A stretch of 64,000 bases of DNA. Source: Corynebacterium sp. MSK297 (GTDB lineage Bacteria; Actinomycetota; Actinomycetes; Mycobacteriales; Mycobacteriaceae). The DNA is taken from assembly GCF_030232885.1 (NCBI RefSeq), contig NZ_JASPGD010000010.1:1-64000 (forward strand), written 5' to 3'. Position 1 is the stretch's first letter, and every line of letters starts with the position of its first letter. The notes under the pieces were generated by a model that was given only the letters and a program-made list of their open reading frames with translations, had not been told where the DNA came from and searched no databases. The position numbers were made by a program, and so were the translations under genes. Positions 43,268-52,670 of the stretch are shown here, one piece after another.

Positions 43268-44203
43268 ATGTCTGAACCTCAACTGACGATAGCCACAGTT
43301 AACGTCAACGGCATCCGTGCCGCCTGCAAAAAGCGTAACGACGACAACCTGGGAATGAACCACTGGTTGGAAAATACCTCGGCCGACGTCGTTCTCATGC
43401 AGGAAGTCCGCGCGACCCCGGAACAAACCCAGAAGGCATTAGCCCCCGCGCTGGAGGCTGGCTGGCACCTGGTGGTTGCTGATGCCGAAGCCAAGGGCCG
43501 CGCCGGGGTGGGAATTTTATCGCGTAGCCCACTTGCCGACGTCCAGGTGGGCTTCGGCGACGCTAGTGCATTTACCACCGCTGGCCGCTGGATCGAAGGC
43601 ACTCTGAACTCTAGCTTTGGCGATGTTCGCGTCGCTTCGCTGTACCTACCGTCGGGTGCGCAGGGGACCGCCAAGCAAGATGAAAAATACACTTTCCTTG
43701 ATGAATTCGATTCGATCTTGCTGCAGCGTGCAGATGCGCACGAAAACATGGTCATTGGTGGCGACTGGAATATTTGCCACCGCAGCCAAGATCTGAAAAA
43801 CAACAAGCCAAACGAAAAAGTTTCGGGCCACTTGCCTGAAGAACGTGCTTTCTTAGATTCCGTCTTTGGTGCGTTTCCTGATGAAGCCCCGCAGGAAAAG
43901 AAATACCTTGGCGACTACCAGGGCGTCGTGGACTATGCAGCGAACACCCAGCGCGAGCCAGCCACTGATCCGCAGTGGTTTGACCTGGCCCGTCGCTTGA
44001 ACCCAGATCCGGCGCACGACGGCCCCTATACCTGGTGGACTTACCGTGGTCAGGCTTTCAACAATAATGCCGGGTGGCGTATCGACTACCAGGCTGCCAC
44101 CCGTACCATGCTGGAACGCGCACAACGGACGTGGGTAGAAAAGGCCCCGACCGTTGAGCAGCGTTGGTCGGACCACTCGCCTTTGCTGGTGGAATTTCAC
44201 TAA
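43268..44203 (+). CDS. xthA: Exodeoxyribonuclease III
   Basis: A 311-residue AP endonuclease/3'-5' exonuclease of the ExoIII family, for base-excision repair. Catalytic blocks are VNVNGIRAA, VLMQEVRA (metal-binding Glu), GGDWNICH (Asp-Asn), GWRIDYQAA and WSDHSPLLVEF (His at the end). ATG 43268 follows GGGGG; an in-frame GTG nine bases upstream is an alternative. It is followed 30 bp later by a channel gene on the same strand. Confidence 0.96.
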   Translation: MSEPQLTIATVNVNGIRAACKKRNDDNLGMNHWLENTSADVVLMQEVRATPEQTQKALAPALEAGWHLVVADAEAKGRAGVGILSRSPLADVQVGFGDASAFTTAGRWIEGTLNSSFGDVRVASLYLPSGAQGTAKQDEKYTFLDEFDSILLQRADAHENMVIGGDWNICHRSQDLKNNKPNEKVSGHLPEERAFLDSVFGAFPDEAPQEKKYLGDYQGVVDYAANTQREPATDPQWFDLARRLNPDPAHDGPYTWWTYRGQAFNNNAGWRIDYQAATRTMLERAQRTWVEKAPTVEQRWSDHSPLLVEFH

Positions 44204-44233
44204 GCTCGATTCTCGTGTAAAGGACGTGCATCT

Positions 44234-45013
44234 ATGACCGTGACGACGTTATTAACCGCGACGTATGTGGTCGGTATATCCGCGGAGGCGATGACTGCAG
44301 CTTTGTCCGCCGGTCGCCAACGCCTGGATTTCTTTGCGGTCTCACTGTTGGCCGCGATTACGGCTTTCGGTGGGGGAACCGTGCGCGACGTGCTGCTTGG
44401 ACATTACCCGCTGGTGTGGGTGGATAACCCGATATATTTGATCGTCGTGCTGGTGGCAGCGGCGGTGACGGTGTCGTTGTCGTTTTTCATGCACTATTTT
44501 CGATCGCTGTTCTTGGCTCTCGACGCAGTGGGGTTGGCAGCGTTTACGGTGTTGGGTACCCAGGTGGCGTTGTCGGAAGGCCATGGGCCATTGATCGCTA
44601 TCGTGGCTGCGATTTGTACCGGTGTTTTTGGCGGAATTTTGCGCGATATCTTAAGCGACCGGGTGCCGCTAGTTTTCATGGGCGATTTGTATGCAGCCTG
44701 CGCGCTGATTGGCTCGGTGACTTATATGGTCTTGGAACAATTAGGTGCCCCACCGGCAGTGGTAATTCCCGCAGGGCTGATCGTGACCTTCGCTGTACGC
44801 ATGTGGGCAGTGAAGTACAACAAGTCCATGCCAATTTTCGCGTATAACGACGAAAACCAGCCGGTGGATCCGCGCCTGCGCCTATCTGCGCAGTTTGTGC
44901 GCGAAACCGCGCGGAAAGCGAAATCGAAGGTTGCTAGGGGGATCAAGCCGGAGACGTCGAAGAAAACTAAGAATCCTGAAAATGAGCAGTCAAAATCGTC
45001 GGAAAGCGAGTAA
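44234..45013 (+). CDS. TRIC-like/UPF0126 cation channel (YadS family)
   Basis: A 259-residue membrane protein with two repeats of three helices. Each carries the glycine hallmark: AFGGGTVRDVLLGHYPLVWV and GVFGGILRDILSDRVPLVF. Prokaryotic TRIC proteins form trimeric cation channels, and other members transport glycine. The C-terminal tail is long and lysine/serine-rich (KPETSKKTKNPENEQSKSS), unusual for the family. Confidence 0.9.
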   Translation: MTVTTLLTATYVVGISAEAMTAALSAGRQRLDFFAVSLLAAITAFGGGTVRDVLLGHYPLVWVDNPIYLIVVLVAAAVTVSLSFFMHYFRSLFLALDAVGLAAFTVLGTQVALSEGHGPLIAIVAAICTGVFGGILRDILSDRVPLVFMGDLYAACALIGSVTYMVLEQLGAPPAVVIPAGLIVTFAVRMWAVKYNKSMPIFAYNDENQPVDPRLRLSAQFVRETARKAKSKVARGIKPETSKKTKNPENEQSKSSESE

Positions 45014-45069
45014 GCTGCTAGCATAAAAGGGACTTATTTTTCTGATACTGACCGGAAAGAGAATTCAGT

Positions 45070-45261
45070 ATGATTCGCGTTTTATCCTGGCTGATCATTG
45101 GCATTGCCATCCTGGCCGGCTCGATTGTCTGGTACATGAACGTACAGTTCTCCATGGCAGGGCTGGTTTCGGGTATCACCATGGGAGTAGGTGGCGCGTG
45201 CATCGTTGCTGCTTTCGCCACTGCGCTGGATCTCTATGATCCAACCTCGCGCAAGGTGTAG
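45070..45261 (+). CDS. Small two-helix membrane protein
   Basis: A 63-residue protein with two membrane helices (about 5-22 and 30-52) and a short charged tail (DLYDPTSRKV). GGAAAGAG lies ahead of ATG 45070. A strong terminator follows at 45294-45328, which supports it being a real end gene of the xthA-channel group. Function unknown. Confidence 0.7.
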   Translation: MIRVLSWLIIGIAILAGSIVWYMNVQFSMAGLVSGITMGVGGACIVAAFATALDLYDPTSRKV

Positions 45262-45293
45262 CCGAATACCTACAAGCTACCGATAGCTTCGCG

Positions 45294-45328
45294 CCCTGCT
45301 GGCTGTACTCTGCGCCAGCAGGGTTTTT
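45294..45328 (+). terminator. Rho-independent terminator
   Basis: A perfect 10-bp stem CCCTGCTGGC / GCCAGCAGGG with a 10-base loop, followed directly by TTTTT. It ends the transcript of the small membrane protein gene 88 bp before trpS. Confidence 0.92.
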
Positions 45329-45415
45329 GCGTGCCAGAAACTACTGAAAACCGCTGAGATGCCACTGAAAAACCACATTAAGTGCCACTTTCAGTACTGA
45401 GTAAAGGATAAAAAG

Positions 45416-46447
45416 ATGACCGCATCGGTGCCTATTACCGACAAACCGCGTGTGCTGTCTGGCATTCAGCCAACCGCCGATTCGTACCACCTTGGAAACT
45501 ACCTTGGAGCCCTGAAGCAGTGGATCGAACTGCAGAATGATTTTGACGCGTTTTACTTCATCCCGGACATGCACGCGTTGACGGTGGAGCAGGACCCGAA
45601 GCAGTTGCGCGAGCGCACCTACGCCGGTGTTGCGCAGTTGATTGCGTTGGGCATTGATCCGGAGCGGTCCACGCTGTTCATCCAGTCGCATGTGCCAGAA
45701 CACGCTGAGTTGAACTGGGTTTTGCAGTGCCTGACCGGCTATGGCGAGGCCGCACGCATGACACAGTTTAAGGACAAATCCGCTAAGCACGGTGAGGAGC
45801 GCACTTCGGTGGGGTTGTTTACCTACCCGATGCTCATGGCCGCCGATATTTTGCTTTATCATCCGCAGTATGTGCCCGTGGGGGAGGATCAGCGCCAGCA
45901 TTTGGAGCTTACCCGTAACCTAGCAGAGCGGTTCAACACGCGCTTCGGCACAACTTTCGAGGTGCCAGAATCACTCATTCCCGAAGGTTCGGCCAAGATT
46001 TACGATCTGCAGGATCCGATGATCAAGATGTCGAAATCCACCCCGCACCCCAAGGGGCTCATCAATCTGCTGGATCCGCCAAAGACTTCCGCAAAGCGCC
46101 TGAAGTCCGCCGTGACTGATGACCGGGGCGTGATCGCCTTTGATCGTGAGCAGCAGCCGGGGGTTTCCAATTTGCTCACCATCCAGTCCGCCTTAACCAA
46201 TACTCCTGTCGATGATCTGGTTGCTTCCTATGAAGGCAAGGGCTACGGCCACCTCAAGGTTGATACTGCTGATGCGTTGGAAGAATTCACGAACCCGTTG
46301 CGTGCTCGTTACGATGAACTCATGGATGACCGTGCACAGCTGGGCCAGATTCTTGCCGACGGCGCGGATCGTGCCCGGGAAGTGGCTGCTGGAGTGCTTG
46401 CCGACGTTTACGACAAGGTGGGTTTCCTGCCAGCGCAGCCGCGTTAG
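45416..46447 (+). CDS. trpS: Tryptophanyl-tRNA synthetase
   Basis: A 343-residue class Ic synthetase that charges tRNA-Trp. The HIGH-type motif is in [19 protein letters not shown] and the KMSKS loop in [13 protein letters not shown]; the Trp-pocket region [38 protein letters not shown] is intact. ATG 45416 follows AAAGGAT. It stands alone after the terminator at 45294, with the yihY-like gene 126 bp downstream. Confidence 0.97.
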   Translation: MTASVPITDKPRVLSGIQPTADSYHLGNYLGALKQWIELQNDFDAFYFIPDMHALTVEQDPKQLRERTYAGVAQLIALGIDPERSTLFIQSHVPEHAELNWVLQCLTGYGEAARMTQFKDKSAKHGEERTSVGLFTYPMLMAADILLYHPQYVPVGEDQRQHLELTRNLAERFNTRFGTTFEVPESLIPEGSAKIYDLQDPMIKMSKSTPHPKGLINLLDPPKTSAKRLKSAVTDDRGVIAFDREQQPGVSNLLTIQSALTNTPVDDLVASYEGKGYGHLKVDTADALEEFTNPLRARYDELMDDRAQLGQILADGADRAREVAAGVLADVYDKVGFLPAQPR

Positions 46448-46573
46448 CTACCGTTAGCTACGGATGCGTTAGAGTGAGTAAGCAAAGCTCACAGAGAAAA
46501 ACCAGGGCAGTGCAAGCCAGCGCGAACTAATGCTAGCCAGCGCAAGACCATTACCAACTTAAAGGACACTGAA

Positions 46574-47662
46574 GTGGCAGCCACCACCACAAAGTCAGCT
46601 GAGAAAAACCAGGACAACTACGGCATCGAACGCGTGCGGGACGATGATCCTGGATTCGTCGAGAAAATGCGGCACAAGTCAGATTTTTTCGACCACATCA
46701 TGCGCACTGTCGAGCGTTATGGTGCGCAGGGTGGTAATCAGTTTGCCGCCGGTATTACGTATTTCTCGGTGTTGGCGGTTTTTCCCATTGCGATGTTGAT
46801 CGTTGCGGCTGCGGCGCAGGTCTTGGCGGGCCGTCCAGAACTTTTCGCTAGTTTCCAGGATCAAATTACTGAGTCACTGGAAGGACAGATGGGCGAGATT
46901 GCCAACGAAATCCTGGAAGGCGCGGTGGAGCGCCGTGGTGCGGTGGCCGGAATTGGTGGTTTGACTGCGCTGTGGACCGGTCTGAACTGGATGCATAACC
47001 TGCGTGCTGGCATTTCTTCGATGTGGAACATGGATCCGAACGACGGTGCAAATTTCGTCGTCAAGAAGTTCAATGATTTGCTGGGTCTGATTGGCTTGAT
47101 TCTGGCATTCATCATCGCTTTCGGCATTACCGCTGTGGGTTCGTCTGGCATTGTTTTTACCGTTTTAGAGTGGCTGAATGTGGACGATGTCATGCCAGGG
47201 TTGAACTATATTCTGTTCTTCTCCGCGCTGTTCGTTGGTATTCTCGCGAACTTCCTGGTCATGTGGTGGCTGGTGGTTATCCTGCCGCGTAAGAAAGTGC
47301 CCAAGAAGGCCGGCTTCATTGGTGCATTGCTAGGCGCACTCGTTTTTGAAGTGATCAAACAGCTGTTTACCGTGATCCTGTCTTCGGCTACGGGTAGTCC
47401 GACTGGCGCGATATTCGGGCCAATCATCGCTTTGATGATTGTGTTGTATTTGATCTGGCGCGTGGTGCTCTACGTTTCTGCGTTTACCGCCACCACCAAG
47501 CAGGCTCGTGCCACCGAGGAAGTTCCGGTTCCGGAACCAGCCGTGATCCGAGTACGTCACGAGGTGAAAAAGCGCCCGTCGACCCGCACCCTACTAGGCG
47601 CCGGTGCAGGCTTAGGTGCTGCCGGTGGTTGGGCGCTCCGTAAGATCTTTAAGGCGAAATAA
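46574..47662 (+). CDS. YihY/BrkB-family membrane protein
   Basis: A 362-residue protein with six membrane helices and the family blocks QFAAGITYFSVLAVFPIAML and ALWTGLNWMHNLRAGISSMWN. Annotated in other species as ribonuclease BN in error. Its function is unknown, with lipid export or envelope roles suggested. It starts at GTG 46574 after AAAGGACA. The C-terminal tail contains an Arg-rich segment then a glycine-rich patch (GAGAGLGAAGGWALRK). Confidence 0.9.
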   Translation: MAATTTKSAEKNQDNYGIERVRDDDPGFVEKMRHKSDFFDHIMRTVERYGAQGGNQFAAGITYFSVLAVFPIAMLIVAAAAQVLAGRPELFASFQDQITESLEGQMGEIANEILEGAVERRGAVAGIGGLTALWTGLNWMHNLRAGISSMWNMDPNDGANFVVKKFNDLLGLIGLILAFIIAFGITAVGSSGIVFTVLEWLNVDDVMPGLNYILFFSALFVGILANFLVMWWLVVILPRKKVPKKAGFIGALLGALVFEVIKQLFTVILSSATGSPTGAIFGPIIALMIVLYLIWRVVLYVSAFTATTKQARATEEVPVPEPAVIRVRHEVKKRPSTRTLLGAGAGLGAAGGWALRKIFKAK

Positions 47663-47794
47663 CTAAACGTATAGTGAATCGTCGCTGGAATATTCGGTCG
47701 CTAGTATTCGGTTGTTTGAATATTCATCAGGATAGTGGTTTCAATAACGTTGAAGGCGTTGATGACGTTGCCTGGCGTTGAGCCCCAGAAGTCC

Positions 47795-49174
47795 TTAACG
47801 CCGACGTAAGAAGAATCCAGCTATTGCCGCAATTCCGGCTCCAGCGGCGATGACAGCGAGCACCACAATCAAGATCATCTTTTCGTGGGACTCAGCATTT
47901 GTACCGGCATTATCCGCGTCCGCGCTATCTGGCGACGCATCGTCGGAATTTTGTGGTGCCGGGCTAGCCCCCTCTGTCAGGGTGGGTTCGGTGTCTACAT
48001 CGGCGACTGGCTGCAATATGCCGATATTCGTGCCCGGTGCCACAGAGAATCCCGAATGCAATAGTTTTTGCGCTTGCTCCCACGCGCGGGCCTTGTCGAC
48101 GGTGGTATCGAGAATTACCGCCATCAATCGCCGACCGTCACGGTTCAGTGCACCGACGAAGGTGTGGTTGGCATCGTCGGTGTAACCAGTTTTACCGCCC
48201 ATGCCGTCCGGATCATTCATAAACAGGTGGTTGTCGTTCCAGACTTCGAATCCTTCGTGCTCGTCGAATCCCGGGAATGGAATGAATTCGGTGTTCACGA
48301 TGCGATCAAAAGTCGGGTTTTGGTAGGCCGCGCGATAAATCAATCCCAGGTCATAGGCTGAGGCTGAGTTGCCCGCTACGTCCAAGCCGGAATAGCTCGC
48401 GGCGTAGGTGTCCGTGGTTCCCAGATCGTCGGCAAGCTTATTGATCTTGCGCAGCGCCGCTTCGTCGCCGCCGAGTTCTTGTGCCAGAGCGTGCGCGGCA
48501 TCATTACCAGATGCCAGCAACAAACCGTGCAGCAGCTGCTCGATGGTGTATTCGCCACCAGCGCCGATGCCTACTCGGGAGCCGACTTGATCGGCAGATT
48601 CCTGTGAGACGGTCACGGTCTTTTCCAGATCGAGCTCTGCAATGGCGACCAAGGCCAGTAATGCCTTGATAATCGAGGCCGGGCGGTAGCGCCCGTGGGG
48701 GTCTTTCTGCGCGATGATCTCGCCAGAATCGATATCGGCAACCAACCAGGCTGAAGCCAAGACGGATTCGTCGACATGAAAACCCGGAGCAGTGCTGACC
48801 CCGCAGTTTTGTTTCTCCAGTGGCGGCAATGGGGTAGGAGAGGGCTGACCGGGCGCGACAGCCTCAGAGGTGGTGCGAGCCTGCGGCGGATGCACACGGT
48901 TCGGGCACGAGCTGGTATCGGGCGCTTCCTCGCGGCTGAGTGGCTCCGGAGCTGCCGACTCGTCGCCCTCGCTTGGAGCTGGGCCTTCCAGCGGGGTGGG
49001 TTCTTCCTGCTGGGCGCGGATCAGTGGGGCCGCAGCAGCGTGTAGGGCAGCGAAGTCGGGTGCGCCGATGCCAAACGCGGTGGTTCCCGTGACCATGCCA
49101 GTGGCAAGTAAAGCCGCGCAGCAGGTCGATCCGTATCTCACAAGGGCGCGGCGGCCGGGTTTGCTCTCATCCAT
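47795..49174 (-). CDS. D-alanyl-D-alanine carboxypeptidase (low-molecular-weight PBP)
   Basis: A 459-residue penicillin-binding protein, an exported cell-wall enzyme that trims stem peptides. It has an N-terminal signal region (18-36), a disordered Pro/Glu/Ser-rich stretch (55-125), a transpeptidase-fold domain with S167-IIK, S222-GN and K328-TG, then a second acidic linker and a C-terminal membrane helix (about 434-456) ending RRR. It is anchored at the C-terminus like corynebacterial DacC relatives. Divergent from the adenosine-deaminase-like gene, 134 bp away. Confidence 0.93.
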   Translation of the reverse strand: MDESKPGRRALVRYGSTCCAALLATGMVTGTTAFGIGAPDFAALHAAAAPLIRAQQEEPTPLEGPAPSEGDESAAPEPLSREEAPDTSSCPNRVHPPQARTTSEAVAPGQPSPTPLPPLEKQNCGVSTAPGFHVDESVLASAWLVADIDSGEIIAQKDPHGRYRPASIIKALLALVAIAELDLEKTVTVSQESADQVGSRVGIGAGGEYTIEQLLHGLLLASGNDAAHALAQELGGDEAALRKINKLADDLGTTDTYAASYSGLDVAGNSASAYDLGLIYRAAYQNPTFDRIVNTEFIPFPGFDEHEGFEVWNDNHLFMNDPDGMGGKTGYTDDANHTFVGALNRDGRRLMAVILDTTVDKARAWEQAQKLLHSGFSVAPGTNIGILQPVADVDTEPTLTEGASPAPQNSDDASPDSADADNAGTNAESHEKMILIVVLAVIAAGAGIAAIAGFFLRRR

Positions 49175-49308
49175 AACAGCCGATAAGTCTACTCCTTGTT
49201 ACGGAGGCCGTTGTTATGGCAGCGTTGCCTTTTTGTTTGGGTGGGCCGCAGAATTTGGACGGGGCGAAGAAACTGAGCGCGTGAAATTCGCGCGGTACCA
49301 TCGTGGGC

Positions 49309-50337
49309 ATGATTGAGACCCCTGCGATTAGCCCCGAGCACAAAAATTTTGCTGCCCAGTTGATCAGTGGGCTCCCGAAAGTCACGCTCGATGAGCAGTT
49401 GCCTACCCGCACCCAGGACGGTGCCGCAGTGACCACACGCGAGGAGCTGGCTGCACACATCCAGTCCACCGTGCAAAAATACCGCGACGACAATGTGGTG
49501 TACCTGGAATTACGCGTTGTGGTGGAGGATTTTTGTACCGATAACTTTGTGCTTGCCGACGCCTTCGCCACCGCTGTGGATGCTGTGGCGGTGGACGGAA
49601 TCCGAGCGCGATTGCTGCCAGTTGTGCGCGCAGACGGCGATGCCGTCGCTGAGTTGACGGAGCTTGCGCTGCATGCACAAGGCGACCCGAACTTGGCTGG
49701 TGTGGTGTTCCTGCTTTCTGGAAATTCCAATGATGCCAATCCAGGCGCTACTGGCTCGGCTTTGGCAGCTGCCTGTGCCAAGCTGCGCGAAAATTTTCTT
49801 CCGTTTGCCATCGACGGCGCTGCTGATATTGAAGCCATCGGCGCAGCCGTGCAACTGGGGGCGCTGCGCCTGGGGCGCCCGTTGGCGTTGGTTGATGATT
49901 TTTCTGCAGATATGACCGGCATCGTGCCGGGAAAGATTTCTGGTTGGGTGCGTGATCGTGGCATTGCTGCAGAAATGACACCGGTATGGGATCTTGCCGA
50001 CGACTCGTTGGGCGATGCAGCTGTTGATGAGTTACCGGATCATCCGCTGCCGTTGTTTCAGCAGCTTGGTTTTAGTTGCACGATTTCAGCCGGGGATGTG
50101 GCAACCGGTAATTGCACCGATGTGATGAATGCGTTGACCGAAACTTTCGGTTATGGCCTGGAAGAATTTTTTGACCTCACTGCGAAGACAGTTGCGGCAA
50201 GTTTTTTGTCGGAGCCGGAGCGTCAGCAGCTCATGGAGACCCAGATTTTGCCGCGCTATGAAAAACTGGCTGACGCGGAACTGCGCCAGCCAGATGATGC
50301 GGATGAACAAGATGAGGGCGATGCTGTGGTTAATTAG
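49309..50337 (+). CDS. Adenosine-deaminase-like protein lacking metal ligands
   Basis: A 342-residue protein aligning throughout with adenosine deaminases but without the zinc site. The HxH strand (family LPKAELHLHL) is LPKVTLDEQL. The HAGE motif is replaced by AIDGAAD, the RIGHG His motif by RLGRPLAL, and the N-T-D-D-P block by ISAGDVATG. Conserved non-catalytic blocks remain: DDNVVYLELRVV, QLGALRLGRPLALVDDF and DHPLPLFQQLGF. It should not deaminate adenosine; a nucleoside-binding or structural role is likely. ATG 49309 preferred over GTG 49303. Confidence 0.8.
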   Translation: MIETPAISPEHKNFAAQLISGLPKVTLDEQLPTRTQDGAAVTTREELAAHIQSTVQKYRDDNVVYLELRVVVEDFCTDNFVLADAFATAVDAVAVDGIRARLLPVVRADGDAVAELTELALHAQGDPNLAGVVFLLSGNSNDANPGATGSALAAACAKLRENFLPFAIDGAADIEAIGAAVQLGALRLGRPLALVDDFSADMTGIVPGKISGWVRDRGIAAEMTPVWDLADDSLGDAAVDELPDHPLPLFQQLGFSCTISAGDVATGNCTDVMNALTETFGYGLEEFFDLTAKTVAASFLSEPERQQLMETQILPRYEKLADAELRQPDDADEQDEGDAVVN

Positions 50338-50345
50338 AAGCCTGG

Positions 50346-51602
50346 TTAGAATTTCGCGAAGCGCTTAACCAGCATGTCTTCCAAACCGCGCCACCCCTTT
50401 GAGTGGTCGGTATACGGCTTGGACGGCACGTAGCCGCTGGTTTGCTGCGAGCCCAGCATGTAGCCCAGGTAATCCTGGAAGCGTGGGTTGGCCACCATAT
50501 AGGAGTTGATGGAATCGTCGCCAGCCCAGTCGGCGGCGTCGGCAAGTAATTCGTAGCAGGCTGACATCTGTGGGATGTCTACGGCTTCGGGGCCTTTTTC
50601 CATGTCCTCGGTGAGACCGCGGAAGCTGTAGGCATTATCGCGGTGGACGGTCAGCTCGAGTTCACCAGCATTAGCGGCGGTGACGATATCTTCCCAGGTC
50701 GCAACTTTTGCTAGATCGTGTTCGTCATTTTCGATGATCCAGCGCAACAATTGGCGGCCGGTGGGGAAGGTGTTGATGGTGCCGAAACGCCCCAAAAAGA
50801 TCGGCGCGCCGTCCAGATAGCAGCGCAATGTGTAGACGGATTTGCCGTCGATGGTGATTTTTATTGGGTCGATGCCTGCCGCCGCCCAAGCCGAAGAATC
50901 ATACGGATCCGCAGCCTCAGCCTGGCGTTTGCGCTCTTCTTCGCGCTCTGCGCGTTCTTTGTCGGCTTGTTCTTTCGAGTGAGTGATGCGTTTTTCTGCA
51001 TCGGCGATCGTGCCTTTATCCACGCTGTCGAAATCTTCGGTGACATCGACGATGCGCACGCTCTCTGCCAGGTTGGATTCGATCTTTTTCCAGTTTGACA
51101 GTACCGCACGCCCTACTGATGACCACTCGGAAAGGCCATGGTCTCCGGAGTAGTGATCAGCGCCGCGTTGCACATTGCTGAGCACGGAGTGGGTGGAAAA
51201 GAAGATCATTGTGTCATCGTCAGTACAGACATTTCCCAGCGCCTTGGTAATGGACAAGATCTTGGCTGAGGTTGCCACTGCGTCATAGGACGGACGGTCG
51301 GCCAAGTAGTGCGGCAACCCAACGATGTCGTAGTGGTCGCGGTCTTCTGGGTGCGCTCGATATTCTGGAAGCTTCGCGAAACTCTCCCATTTCGGGTGCT
51401 CACGAAGGTCGTGCTTGGTGGTGTTTTCTAGATACACCAGCATTTCGGCCACTGTGGGAAAGACCAGGACGTTGTCGTCGTCGCCGAGGAAAGCTTCCCA
51501 CTGCGAGCCGTTTTCTTTCCAGGTCGGAGCCCACAGGGTATAAAAATCACCGCTGCTCAGCGATAGGGAAACCGGGATGATCGCGCGATTATTCATGGGC
51601 AC
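50346..51602 (-). CDS. Conserved corynebacterial protein of unknown function
   Basis: A 418-residue soluble acidic protein with two similar halves. FYTLWAPTWKENGSQWEAFLGDDDNVLVFPTVAEMLVYLENTTKHDL near residue 20 and YTLRCYLDGAPIFLGRFGTINTFPTGRQLLRWIIENDEHDL near 260 share a strand-rich module. Between them lies a charged coiled-coil (residues about 200-235, KEQADKERAEREEERKRQ). Relatives are sometimes called primosomal protein without evidence. No enzyme motif is visible. Convergent with the deaminase-like gene (8-bp gap). Confidence 0.75.
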   Translation of the reverse strand: MPMNNRAIIPVSLSLSSGDFYTLWAPTWKENGSQWEAFLGDDDNVLVFPTVAEMLVYLENTTKHDLREHPKWESFAKLPEYRAHPEDRDHYDIVGLPHYLADRPSYDAVATSAKILSITKALGNVCTDDDTMIFFSTHSVLSNVQRGADHYSGDHGLSEWSSVGRAVLSNWKKIESNLAESVRIVDVTEDFDSVDKGTIADAEKRITHSKEQADKERAEREEERKRQAEAADPYDSSAWAAAGIDPIKITIDGKSVYTLRCYLDGAPIFLGRFGTINTFPTGRQLLRWIIENDEHDLAKVATWEDIVTAANAGELELTVHRDNAYSFRGLTEDMEKGPEAVDIPQMSACYELLADAADWAGDDSINSYMVANPRFQDYLGYMLGSQQTSGYVPSKPYTDHSKGWRGLEDMLVKRFAKF

Positions 51603-51713
51603 TAAGTTTAGCGAACGTGGTGCAACAGTGTGCCTTCCTGGTGCCTTCGGTGCCGTCGGCCCGCAGTTCTGCGAACGCCCGCAGACACGCTAGACCGTTG
51701 GTCGGTAGACACA

Positions 51714-52670
51714 TTACGCGGTTGGCCGGTAGAAACCATGAAAATTCATATCCAGGTTGTTTGTGCGCAGTGGTGAGGTGGAAACCGGGCTGCCGGCCTC
51801 AATCAGTTCACCGTTTCCTGCGTACATGGCTACATGCCCGTCCCAGACAGCCAGGTCTCCTTCGCGTAATTCACTGGCAGAAACCTGCTGGCCGACGGCT
51901 TGTTCATGCGCCAACCGTGGAATATCCACACCGGCTTGACCCCAAGCCCATTGCGTAAACCCGGAGCAGTCAAAACCGACTCCGGGGGTGGTCCCGCCCC
52001 ATTCATAGGGTGTGCCCAGCTGGCCGCGCGCGGCAACCACGGCTTGGCGCCCAGCTTCAGCGCCGGCATCATCGCTCGGGGCGGGTGTGTTTACCGCTGC
52101 CGGTGCGAAAGCGGGATCAGAAGTGGTAGCTGTTCCGCCATCGCTGGTGGGAGTCGGGCCTGGTGGTGGGCCAGCAGTGGAGGTCGCTGCAGCGGCCTGG
52201 GTTGCTGCTGGTGCCTCGGTAAGCGCAAAAGGTTCTTCGGCAATACTGTGCAGCCGACCCGCCAGGGTGGAAAGCGTTTCGTCTAACCTACCTGCAACCG
52301 CTTCTGCTTGGGCAATATGCGTACGTGCCACCGCTTCAAGCTGCGCGATAGCAGAGGTGGCTGCACCCGGGGTTGGCTGCAAAGCAGAAAGCGCAACTGG
52401 CGCGGCGTGGTGCAGAAACGATTGTCCTATTCCGAATAGTTGTTCTGCGGTGGCGCTCATCGCCGCTTGTGCCTCGCCGGTGATCTCGGAGATCTGGTGA
52501 TTGTGCCTATCAATCAGCGTTGCTGCAGCGTCGATATCGGCTGCGCTTGCCCCGCTGATCGCTGCTAATTCACCGGCGGCAGACACATCCGGCATAACGG
52601 GGATGGAATAATCACCCAACTGGGCGGGCACTAACTCGCTAATGCGGCTTACGGTTTCCACAACACTCAT
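51714..52670 (-). CDS. NlpC/P60 (C40) peptidase with WXG-like N-terminal region
   Basis: A 318-residue protein with a C-terminal NlpC/P60 domain: GTPYEWGGTTPGVGFDCSGFTQW (nucleophile Cys in FDCSGF), then GDLAVWDGHVAMYAG (catalytic His). It would cleave peptidoglycan stem peptides. There is no signal peptide. The first 150 residues are helical, Ala-rich and resemble the WXG100/ESX-type helical hairpin, and a Pro/Thr/Gly linker (about 165-200) joins the two. Its ATG overlaps the stop of a WXG-like gene upstream (4 bp). Confidence 0.87.
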   Translation of the reverse strand: MSVVETVSRISELVPAQLGDYSIPVMPDVSAAGELAAISGASAADIDAAATLIDRHNHQISEITGEAQAAMSATAEQLFGIGQSFLHHAAPVALSALQPTPGAATSAIAQLEAVARTHIAQAEAVAGRLDETLSTLAGRLHSIAEEPFALTEAPAATQAAAATSTAGPPPGPTPTSDGGTATTSDPAFAPAAVNTPAPSDDAGAEAGRQAVVAARGQLGTPYEWGGTTPGVGFDCSGFTQWAWGQAGVDIPRLAHEQAVGQQVSASELREGDLAVWDGHVAMYAGNGELIEAGSPVSTSPLRTNNLDMNFHGFYRPTA

